NCBI GenBank assembly: GCA_034436335.1
Contig: DAOTVO010000046.1
Coordinates: 1 to 38,705 of the forward strand
Length of the DNA: 38,705 bases
Reading direction: 5' to 3'
Origin: UBA877 sp034436335
Lineage (GTDB): Bacteria > Chloroflexota > Anaerolineae > Anaerolineales > Villigracilaceae
Position 1 is the stretch's first letter. Each line of letters begins with the position of its first letter. The notes below the pieces were generated by a model that did not search any database, was not told the origin of the DNA, and worked only from the letters and a program-made list of their open reading frames with translations. This document shows, one piece after another, positions 9,801-15,501 of the stretch. The position numbers were made by a program, and so were the translations under genes.

Positions 9801-10485
9801 CTATCTTGCGCCGATGGGCTATCAGGTCATTGCGCTCACCAACCCCGTCAGAGCGCTGGAGCGCGCCAAAGAACTCAAACCAATGGCGATTACGCTCGAC
9901 ATCATGATGCCCGGCAAAGATGGCTGGACGGTTCTTTCCGAGTTGAAAAGCAATCCAGAAACGCGCGATATTCCTGTCATCATTTGCAGCATCCTGGAGG
10001 AAGAAGAAAAAGGGTTCAGTCTCGGAGCGGCCGATTACCTAGTCAAGCCGATTCTCGAAGACGACCTCATCCGGGCGCTCAACCGTCTGAACAGCGAGAA
10101 CGATATTCGCGACGTTCTCATCATTGACGATGATCCCAAAGACCTGCGTCTTCTGGAAAAACTGGTCGGCGAAAGCGGCCAATTCAAGCCCATCCTCTGC
10201 GAAGGCGGACAGGCCGGTTGGGCCGCTATTGAAAGACAAAAGCCACACGCCGTCATCCTTGACCTGTTCATGCCCGATCTGGATGGCTTCAAGATTTTGG
10301 AAAAACTGCGCTCCAGCCCCGACCTGATTGACATTCCCGTCATTGTTGTTTCCGGCGCCGACCTGACGGCTGAGCAACAGCAACAATTGACCGACTTTGG
10401 ACAAAGCCTGTTGCAAAAGGGCGCATTAAACGAGCAAGACTTGCTCACACGGCTCGAACGCGCCCTCAAAAGAATTCGCCAATAG
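3787..10485 (+). CDS. Giant soluble hybrid histidine kinase with eight GAF, two PAS and two receiver domains
   Basis: The product has 2232 residues and no TM segment. Order by eye: low-complexity N-terminus; half GAF (about 84-138); GAF 1-6 (148-304, 318-474, 484-641, 651-811, 821-981, 991-1154); PAS 1 (1158-1280, ending DITERR); GAF 7 (1284-1440); PAS 2 (1441-1556, ending DVTERR); GAF 8 (1564-1726); HisKA with phospho-acceptor His1752 in SHELRTPLN; HATPase_c (about 1854-1971, with DSGPGIAE and GTGLGLS); receiver 1 (about 1984-2103, Asp2038 in LDIMMPGKDG); receiver 2 (about 2106-2231, Asp2159 in LDLFMPDLDG). GAF domains are joined by near-identical linkers such as NARL-x-RAEEM-x-LNEMGR, suggesting domain duplication. 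ATG 3787 follows GAGGAG (3771-3776). The gene overlaps parA by 32 bp and is 17 bp before the PLP-enzyme/receiver gene, a likely phosphotransfer target. Confidence 0.92.
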   Translation: MSNKRIQKRLDQLFADLQQGKEKKPLPDSRMNAPRQSETPASAPDLDVAAPAHAKSARRRVSPSATTPPTGPATKDIVPTEVAVSDGTLLVPFRQSPQEWAVLEIKAPEKKRVWTREEQTLVKQVTEQLSLALENARLFHETQRRAEEMTILNEMGRVLTSQLNIETILENVYRYASRLLDAKNFYVAFYDAAQDEISFPLAIEGGQPVQWRSRRSGKGLTEYLIRTGEPLLITDGLKEKIHTLPDVEIVGRLAKSWLGIPLIAGSETLGAMVIQNYDKPNAFDQHSYELLTSIANQAAIAIQNARLYQQAQLRAEEMATLNEMGRALSSSLDLDTVLQTLYQYASRLVDTSSFIIALYDAEKDEVRFPILLEKGKFVPTPARIHGNGMTEYVIHHGEPLLIEDNSPEKIRSLGIDVVGPPSRCWLGVPMMLGNRPLGAIAIVSYTDPYAFGIRERNILSAIASQAAIAIQNARSFIETQERNVQLTTLNEIISSASQSLEIKTILEIVLQKTMEIAGFDAGLITLYNESRQKLEQIVQVGFPWATPEDPSKGTENSLCAIVFESKTPLVIEDLRLSSPIDSDALIGAGLVSYVGVPLEARGLPLGTLCGLKKVAASPPETLLSLLQTIGRQVGFAVENARLFEQARLRAEEMAAINDLGRALASRLDLNRVLEEVYRGVSRLLDTTNFYIALHDAEKDENVFLLNVSESRIDREIIRLPGGQGITGHIIKSGENVLIKENTRAWLAAHGIESVGEPAKSWLGVPLILGGQVIGAMAIQDYHKSYAYDDHDLFILTAVANQASIAIQNARLFEAEQHRREIADALSEMAKQVSATLDVRRISDILLDQIAKLLPYRSASVQLIKQGKRSIIGGRNIHLEDTTQEGVAILWRPVQEDPLLRRMVETRQPIVIPDTYKHPDWTVAKDTEHVHSWIGCPLVAGEDVLGILTLDSEQANAYDEETAKLVSAFASQAAIAMQNARLFEDVEQRSKELALINRVVSTVALSLNISEALQTTISEIADSIPGIGRALATILDAERKELHVIAEYQKIKAPSIKLQVIPVSENSNSAYVIKNKKPCVVHDVQTNPSIVPQMQAMFRETGVYSIAIFPVISNEEVIGTVNFDIISPTESLTSDQVRLIETILTQASIAIQNARLFEQIRASENRFRDVSTILGDYIWETDLNWKYTYVSGRVESILGYTPEDLVGKTDYELYDPEEAERLSQALLEAIDRDGRAVDIENEVILKNGQRGYMLTSAVPILDQNGNRIGYRGVDKDITERRRSALVQQVLQTITSSALSAPDMHNLLATIHEAIKTLMPAENMYIALYDERVDLLTFPYYVDQYDEPMPPQKLGRGLTSYVLRTGKPLLVTPEIFKQLVENGEVQASGTPSVDWIGIPLKSGERINDVLAVQTYSQDARLTERDRDTLASMANQISIAIERKQSELELRALFASLTDVILVYDREGRYIRIAPTNPSRLFKPPEEMLGKKITEILPAELHEPFLNVIRSTLDTEQTHTIEYPLTIGEKTFWFNASVSKLSEEQVFWVARDVTERRAFEETLKKQNEYLAISAEIGRLITSTLDLGTLFSRTVNLVRDRFGFYHAAIFIIDESGFNASVKAATGDACEEMLKRGHSLQVGSRSIVGTVTATGNPMVVNDTTTDPIHRPNPLLPDTRSETAIPLRIGKRIIGALDIQSTRPNDFSEDVVNILQTLADQVAVAIDNARSYELAQQAINEMRELDRLKSQFLANMSHELRTPLNSIIGFSRVILKGIDGPITALQEQDLNAIYNSGQHLLRLINDILDLSKIDAGKMELSFDDVQIGELIETVVPTARGLIKDKPITLIQKIAPNIPVIRADPTRIRQVLLNLLSNAAKFTEQGTITIEAGIESGENNQPEIVVRVTDSGPGIAEQDMSKLFQPFSQVDASPTRKTGGTGLGLSISRRLIELHGGRISVTSELGKGSTFYFTLPLPQTAAPEKTEVAQQERNKTVLAIDDDMQVISLYERYLAPMGYQVIALTNPVRALERAKELKPMAITLDIMMPGKDGWTVLSELKSNPETRDIPVIICSILEEEEKGFSLGAADYLVKPILEDDLIRALNRLNSENDIRDVLIIDDDPKDLRLLEKLVGESGQFKPILCEGGQAGWAAIERQKPHAVILDLFMPDLDGFKILEKLRSSPDLIDIPVIVVSGADLTAEQQQQLTDFGQSLLQKGALNEQDLLTRLERALKRIRQ

Positions 10486-10502
10486 AAAAACTGTGAGGTC
10501 TC

Positions 10503-12188
10503 ATGACTTTTGTAATTCGTTGCATTGACTGCGGACACAAAACTCCCTATTTCCCCACCTCCATTAACTGCCCGCGCTGTAACAGCCAGTGGCGTGAGGC
10601 AGAATATGACCTGGATGCAATTGCCGCCAATCTGCCGCTCCAAATCTCTGCCCGTCCATTCGACCTGTGGCGCTACCGCGAACTCCTTCCGGTGCGGAGT
10701 TACAATCAATCGCTGGCAATGGGCGAAGGAGGCACGCCGCTTATTCAAGCGGTCAACCTGGGTATGATGTTGGGTTGCCCGAATATCTATATCAAAGACG
10801 AAAGACAGGGGCCAACATCCTCTTTCAAGGACCGGCAAGCCGCCGTCACAATCGCGGCGCTAAAAGAAGCCGGCATCACGGAAATGGTAGCGGCTTCCAC
10901 CGGTAACGTAGCAATTTCATACTCGGCATACGCCGCACGCGCCGGGATCAAACTTTGGGCTTTTGTCACCAGTCTGGTGCCGGCCGTCAAGATGCGCGAA
11001 ATCGCTATCTACGGCAGTCAAGTGGTCAAAGTCACAGGTTCTTACGACCAGGCTAAGCAGGTGGCTGCCGAGTTCGCGCGTCAGCGGAATCTCTACCTCG
11101 ACATGGGAGCACGCACAATCACATCGGTCGAGGCAATGAAAACGATTGCCTATGAGATTGCCGAACAATTGACTGCCATGCGCGGCCCAAATCCAAAAAC
11201 TGCTCGCGGCAATAAAAAACAGCCTCTTTGGCGCTCTCCAGACTGGTACATTCAGTCCATTAGCGGCGGGATGGGGCCTCTGGGAATCGCAAAAGGATTT
11301 TCGGAATTGCACCAAATGGGGTTGATAGATCGCGAACCCGCCATGGCGCTGATTCAGGCTGAGGGCTGCGCGCCGATGGTTCAAGCCTGGAAAGAAAATC
11401 GAGAGACCGCATCGCCGGTTGTTTCACCGCGCACCCATATCGAAACCCTTGCGACCGGCGACCCCGGGCGGACCTATAGCCTGCTATACAAACTCGCCAA
11501 AGAAAACAACGGTATATTCGAAAGTGTTACGGATGAAGAAGCCTTCCGGGCTATGCATGTTCTTGCAAAAATGGAGGGCATCTCTGCAGAGCCTGCTGCT
11601 GCAGTGGCGTTTGCTGGTTTGTTCAAACTCGTCCGGGCAGGGATTATAAAATCCACCGACGTAGTGGTCGTCAACTGCACAGGCCATACGATGCCTACAG
11701 AACCCTTCCTCCTGGGCGAGAATTGGGCTAGTAATGTTGTCCTGCCGCCGCGTTCGCTGCAAGAAGAGTCGCCGCAGGAAGGCCTGCTCGCCGCTCTCAA
11801 CCGAGTGGCGCCTGCCCGCTTCCCGCGCGTGGCCATCGTGGACGATAGCGAAGAGGCGCGCCGCCTGATACGCCGCATTCTTCAGTCGCAGGGCAACTTT
11901 ACCATCTTCGAGGCCGAAAACGGCAGAAAAGCCATCGAACTTGTCCAGAAAGAGCCGGTTGATTTGATTATTCTGGACCTAATGATGCCGGAAATGGACG
12001 GTTTCGCAGTTCTGGATGCTCTCAAAGCAGAAGCCGCGACCGCCAGCATTCCGGTAATTGTCTCAACGGCCAAGGAACTCACCACAGACGAAAAGAGCAA
12101 ACTCAAAGGCCAAATTCAGGCCTTAATGCAAAAAGGCGATTTTCTCAGTGACGAGTTCCTGGAAGAAGTACGAGCCTTATTAGGCTAA
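10503..12188 (+). CDS. Threonine-synthase-like PLP enzyme fused to a C-terminal receiver domain
   Basis: This 561-residue protein has two parts. Residues 1-415 match the threonine synthase group of fold-type II PLP enzymes: a zinc ribbon (Cys7, Cys10, Cys23, Cys26), GEGGTPL, the Schiff-base lysine K109 in PTSSFKDR, the substrate/cofactor loop ASTGN (131-135) and a Gly-rich phosphate loop SGGMGPLG (254-261). Residues about 441-561 are a complete CheY-like receiver with an acidic pair (D447, D448), phospho-acceptor Asp492 in LDLMMPEMDG, a Ser/Thr switch position (521-522) and Lys544. The stop after the receiver is in the same uninterrupted frame. Threonine synthase converts O-phosphohomoserine to threonine, but the exact substrate here is not proven. 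No hom or thrB lies in the window. The gene sits between the hybrid kinase and an EamA transporter, so receiver phosphorylation may gate catalysis or localisation (inference). Confidence 0.88.
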   Translation: MTFVIRCIDCGHKTPYFPTSINCPRCNSQWREAEYDLDAIAANLPLQISARPFDLWRYRELLPVRSYNQSLAMGEGGTPLIQAVNLGMMLGCPNIYIKDERQGPTSSFKDRQAAVTIAALKEAGITEMVAASTGNVAISYSAYAARAGIKLWAFVTSLVPAVKMREIAIYGSQVVKVTGSYDQAKQVAAEFARQRNLYLDMGARTITSVEAMKTIAYEIAEQLTAMRGPNPKTARGNKKQPLWRSPDWYIQSISGGMGPLGIAKGFSELHQMGLIDREPAMALIQAEGCAPMVQAWKENRETASPVVSPRTHIETLATGDPGRTYSLLYKLAKENNGIFESVTDEEAFRAMHVLAKMEGISAEPAAAVAFAGLFKLVRAGIIKSTDVVVVNCTGHTMPTEPFLLGENWASNVVLPPRSLQEESPQEGLLAALNRVAPARFPRVAIVDDSEEARRLIRRILQSQGNFTIFEAENGRKAIELVQKEPVDLIILDLMMPEMDGFAVLDALKAEAATASIPVIVSTAKELTTDEKSKLKGQIQALMQKGDFLSDEFLEEVRALLG

Positions 12189-12203
12189 TTGACAGGAATC
12201 ATC

Positions 12204-13166
12204 TTGGCAAGCCACAGACAGAGTCACAAAAGAGAAGGTATCTGGGCTGCACTCACCTCTGCCCTGTTCCTCGGTCTGACCCCCGTCTTTGGCAAGCAAG
12301 CCATCCTGATAGGTTTCCCGCCGCTGCTTGTCGTTGCCCTGCGCACAAGTCTGGCGGCGTTATTATTGCTGGCGTTTGTTGGCCTGTTTCGTCGCTCCTA
12401 TCTTTACATCTATCCGGCCGGCCTGCTCGGATGCGGTCTGGCCGGTTTCATCAATGGGGCCGGCTCGATTTTTTACTACCTCGCTCTCCAACAGTTGGAC
12501 GTAAGCGTAGGCCAGTTGCTCTATTCTCTTTACCCCCTCTTTCTCGTCATCTGGTCGCTGCTGGAAGGCCAGACGCCTAGCCGCCTGACATACTTTCGCC
12601 TGCTCTTGTCTCTTGCCGGTGTGGGATTGCTGACCTCTATCAAATCCGCCCGGGTGGATTGGGTGGGAGTGGTCATGATGTTGGCCGCGTCCCTCTTGTA
12701 CGCCATTCATCTCCCCATCAATCAGCGCGTCCTCTATGATATTCCGGCTCCCACCGTGACGCTCTACACCCTGCTGGCGATGAGCCTCACCTCTCTGCCG
12801 CTTGCGTTTCTCGGCGGAAAAATTTTGCCGCCTCCCCATGCTTCCTGGATGCCGCTCCTGCTCCTTACGCTGGTCACAGCATTCTCGCGCCTGACTTTGT
12901 TTTTGGGCGTCAAACGGTTGGGCGGGATACAAACGGCACTGCTGGGAATTAGTGAATTAATGGTCTCGATTATCGTTAGTCATCTATGGCTTCATGAAAA
13001 TTTTCAGCCGTTTCAATGGGCAGGAGCCGTTTTTCTTGGGGCAAGTATTGCACTCATCGCCTTCGAAAAAATTCGTCCCGATACACGCCGCCCATCGAGC
13101 GATTTGCTGCGTTGGCTGAAGCCGCCGGACGACCCAATGAAAATACCCTGGGGACCCGATCAGTAA
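12204..13166 (+). CDS. EamA/DMT-superfamily transporter
   Basis: The frame is open from a TTG at 12189 immediately after the previous stop, but I prefer the TTG at 12204 because AGGA (12194-12197) is 6 nt upstream; this gives 320 residues. About ten hydrophobic segments form two EamA repeats (roughly residues 10-140 and 155-285). Short polar loops and the phrase ALTSALFLGLTPVFGKQAIL at the N-terminus, with NGAGSIFYYLALQQL further on, are typical of DMT permeases. Family members such as RhtA export amino acids, but substrate cannot be read from sequence. Only 15 bp separate it from the PLP-enzyme/receiver gene, so co-transcription is likely and export of that enzyme's product is a reasonable guess. 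Its stop lies 4 bp from the convergent regulator's stop. Confidence 0.87.
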   Translation: MASHRQSHKREGIWAALTSALFLGLTPVFGKQAILIGFPPLLVVALRTSLAALLLLAFVGLFRRSYLYIYPAGLLGCGLAGFINGAGSIFYYLALQQLDVSVGQLLYSLYPLFLVIWSLLEGQTPSRLTYFRLLLSLAGVGLLTSIKSARVDWVGVVMMLAASLLYAIHLPINQRVLYDIPAPTVTLYTLLAMSLTSLPLAFLGGKILPPPHASWMPLLLLTLVTAFSRLTLFLGVKRLGGIQTALLGISELMVSIIVSHLWLHENFQPFQWAGAVFLGASIALIAFEKIRPDTRRPSSDLLRWLKPPDDPMKIPWGPDQ

Positions 13167-13170
13167 TAGT

Positions 13171-13905
13171 TCAAGAGGTCTCGAAGACGTAACCTGTGCC
13201 GCGCACACTGGAAATGCGCCGCGCCAGGCCGGGAAGCGGGGTCAGTTTTTGGCGCAAACGGCTGACCAGTGGACGTAAAATCTCAGGCGCTTCCTGCTGG
13301 GTTGTTGAATAACCCTGAACGAGCAAGACCAATTCTCGATGAGAAAACACCTTGCCGGGGTTCTCGACAAAAATCTGCAATAAACGGCCTTCGGCCGGGG
13401 TCAGAAAAATGGTCTGTCTGCCGCTTTCGATTTGACGACGGCCAAAATCAACCACAATCCCGTCGGCCAAAACCACAACCGATTGTTCTCTGTCGGGAGC
13501 GGAAGTCAGTTTTTCGCGCATCTGCAATTTCGATTGACGGCGCGTCAGGCCTTTTTCCACAGTCTCCAAAATCTGTGAAGGCGAAGCGGGCTTCAATAAG
13601 TAGTCATGAACCCGATAACGCAGCGCTTCGATGGCTGTCTCCATTGAGCCGTGGGCCGTAAGCAGAATAATCTCGGTGTCGGGCGAAATTCGGTTGATGA
13701 CTTTCACAACATCAATGCCGCTCATTCCCGGCATCCGTAAATCCAGAATCATCAAATCCACATTGTGCAGGCGGACATAATCCAACGCGGCCTCGCCATT
13801 GGCCACCGAGGTGACATAGTACCCTTCGAGACGCAAAATTTCCGTCAGGGTCTGGCGTTCAACCGGCTCATCATCTACGACAAGAATATTCGCTTTGGTT
13901 GTCAT
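13171..13905 (-). CDS. OmpR/PhoB-type response regulator
   Basis: The 244-residue product has an N-terminal receiver (residues about 5-120; acidic pair D11/D12, phospho-acceptor Asp55 in LDLRMPGMSG, Thr in LLTAHG, Lys in LLKPAS) and a C-terminal winged-helix DNA-binding domain (about 150-242, with LTPAEGRLL and the terminal VRGTGYVFE signature of Trans_reg_C). It is a transcription factor of a two-component system. Its ATG overlaps the stop of the preceding kinase by 4 bp (ATGA), so translation is coupled. It is the last gene of a three-gene minus-strand operon with two kinases and is the likely end point of their phosphorelay. The target genes are unknown; its convergent neighbour is the EamA transporter. 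Confidence 0.92.
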   Translation of the reverse strand: MTTKANILVVDDEPVERQTLTEILRLEGYYVTSVANGEAALDYVRLHNVDLMILDLRMPGMSGIDVVKVINRISPDTEIILLTAHGSMETAIEALRYRVHDYLLKPASPSQILETVEKGLTRRQSKLQMREKLTSAPDREQSVVVLADGIVVDFGRRQIESGRQTIFLTPAEGRLLQIFVENPGKVFSHRELVLLVQGYSTTQQEAPEILRPLVSRLRQKLTPLPGLARRISSVRGTGYVFETS

Positions 13906-15500
13906 GGTTTTTGGCCTTTCACCGGCAATAAAATGCGAAAACAGGCCCCTTTCCCGCGCCCGGCAATCAGGTCAAGACTGCCGCCGTGAGCCGAAATAAT
14001 GCCATAACTCACGGAAAGTCCCAGACCGGTACCGTTCTTCTTCGTGCTGACAAAAGGTTCGAAGATACGTGTTCTATCTTCCAAAGGAACACCGGGGCCG
14101 GTATCCTGAAAGATGATTTCCACCATCTCTCGCACCGGACGGGCGCTGATGTGCAATTCGCCCCCATCCGGCATCGCGTCGTAGGCGTTCAGGATAAGGT
14201 TGATGAATACCTGCTCCAACTGACTCTTGACAGCAAGAATAGGCGGGAGTTTCGATGAAAAACCCGTTACCACTCGAATTTTTCGCTCTTCGAGTTGAGA
14301 TTGCATCAGGTTAATGACATGCTTGAGGAGAGTATGGAGAGTAACTCGCTGGCGGTCCACCGCGCCAGGGCGATAGAAGTCCAGCATGCGTTGGACGGTG
14401 CTCATCAGGCGTTCCAGTTCGCTTTTGGCAAGTTGGAGGAATTCGTCACGCTTTTTCTCGGAGACTTCTCGGCGCATGGCAAGATGGATGCAGTTTTGGA
14501 CCGATTGAAGCGGATTATTGATTTCGTGAGCAATGGAAGCCGTCATCCTGCCTGCGGTGGCAAGTTTTTCGGCACGCACAAGCGCTTGCTGCGACTCTTC
14601 CACCCGGCGCACATACTCGCGTAATTCCTCGTACAGCATGGCATTTTCCATGGCAACAGCCGCCTGGCGCGAGAGGAGGATAAACATTTCCAGGTCAACT
14701 TCCCGAAAGACGGGCGCATCCTTTCCACGACCGGCGAACAGGACGCCGTGCACCTTCTGCCGAGCAACGGGAACAGTCATAGCGGAGGATAGGCCTAATT
14801 CCACCAGCGCAGACTGCAGGTCCGCTTCGCCCGCCCCTCCCGCGCTGACCCACAGGGGAGCAGAGAGAGCATCTGTCCGCCCGATAAGCCCGGAATCCAA
14901 AGCGCTCACCTCCGCAGGAGGAACTGCGCCGCGGGCGGCCAGGAGTTCGAGTTGCCGGTTTTCTGCAACAAGGCGGTAATAAGCGGCGTGGTCGCAGCGC
15001 AGATGTCCACAAACGGCATTCATTATCAGGTCCAAAAGCCGGTCGGGACGTGTTTCAGCAAGCAACGATTCGGTGATGTCAAAGAGCGGGCGCAATGCTT
15101 GAATACGCGCTGCATCCCGCTTTTGCTGGTTGTCGGCCAGCGCCTGCCGCACCGCGCCGACAAGTTCATCGCCTGCTTCAAAAGGCTTCAAGAGCAAGCC
15201 ATCCACCCCCTGCCGCAGCGCCTGGATGGCCGTCTCGACCGTGCCAAAGCCGGTCATTATCAGGACGGCCATGTCGGGATGTTTTTCGCGCGCACCAGAA
15301 ATCAACTCAAAACCGCTAAGTGTGGGCATGCGGATGTCCACCAGCAACAGGTCAACTCTTTCCCAATTTAGGAAGTTGAGCGCTGCAATCGGGTCGGTGT
15401 AAGCAACGACATCGTAGCCGGCGCGCTCGAGCAGCCGCCTGCAAAGGTTGACAATGCCAATTTCGTCGTCAACGACCAGAATGCGGGTTTTGCCTATCAT
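13902..15500 (-). CDS. Histidine kinase with N-terminal receiver domain (REC-GAF-HisKA-HATPase)
   Basis: This 532-residue soluble protein starts with a receiver (residues about 5-122, phospho-acceptor Asp55 in LLVDIRMPTLSG). A GAF-like domain follows (about 140-290, ending AVAMENAMLYEEL), then a short coiled coil, HisKA with His325 in SIAHEINNPL, and HATPase_c (about 425-527, with DTGPGV and GTGLGLSVSYG). An N-terminal receiver places this kinase downstream of another phosphodonor, so it is built to receive phosphate or to be modulated allosterically and then act on its own target. The upstream kinase gene ends 1 nt before this start and the OmpR regulator follows with a 4-bp overlap. That order supports a kinase to receiver-kinase to regulator cascade, which is inferred from layout only. 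Confidence 0.9.
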   Translation of the reverse strand: MIGKTRILVVDDEIGIVNLCRRLLERAGYDVVAYTDPIAALNFLNWERVDLLLVDIRMPTLSGFELISGAREKHPDMAVLIMTGFGTVETAIQALRQGVDGLLLKPFEAGDELVGAVRQALADNQQKRDAARIQALRPLFDITESLLAETRPDRLLDLIMNAVCGHLRCDHAAYYRLVAENRQLELLAARGAVPPAEVSALDSGLIGRTDALSAPLWVSAGGAGEADLQSALVELGLSSAMTVPVARQKVHGVLFAGRGKDAPVFREVDLEMFILLSRQAAVAMENAMLYEELREYVRRVEESQQALVRAEKLATAGRMTASIAHEINNPLQSVQNCIHLAMRREVSEKKRDEFLQLAKSELERLMSTVQRMLDFYRPGAVDRQRVTLHTLLKHVINLMQSQLEERKIRVVTGFSSKLPPILAVKSQLEQVFINLILNAYDAMPDGGELHISARPVREMVEIIFQDTGPGVPLEDRTRIFEPFVSTKKNGTGLGLSVSYGIISAHGGSLDLIAGRGKGACFRILLPVKGQKP

Positions 15501-15501
15501 T

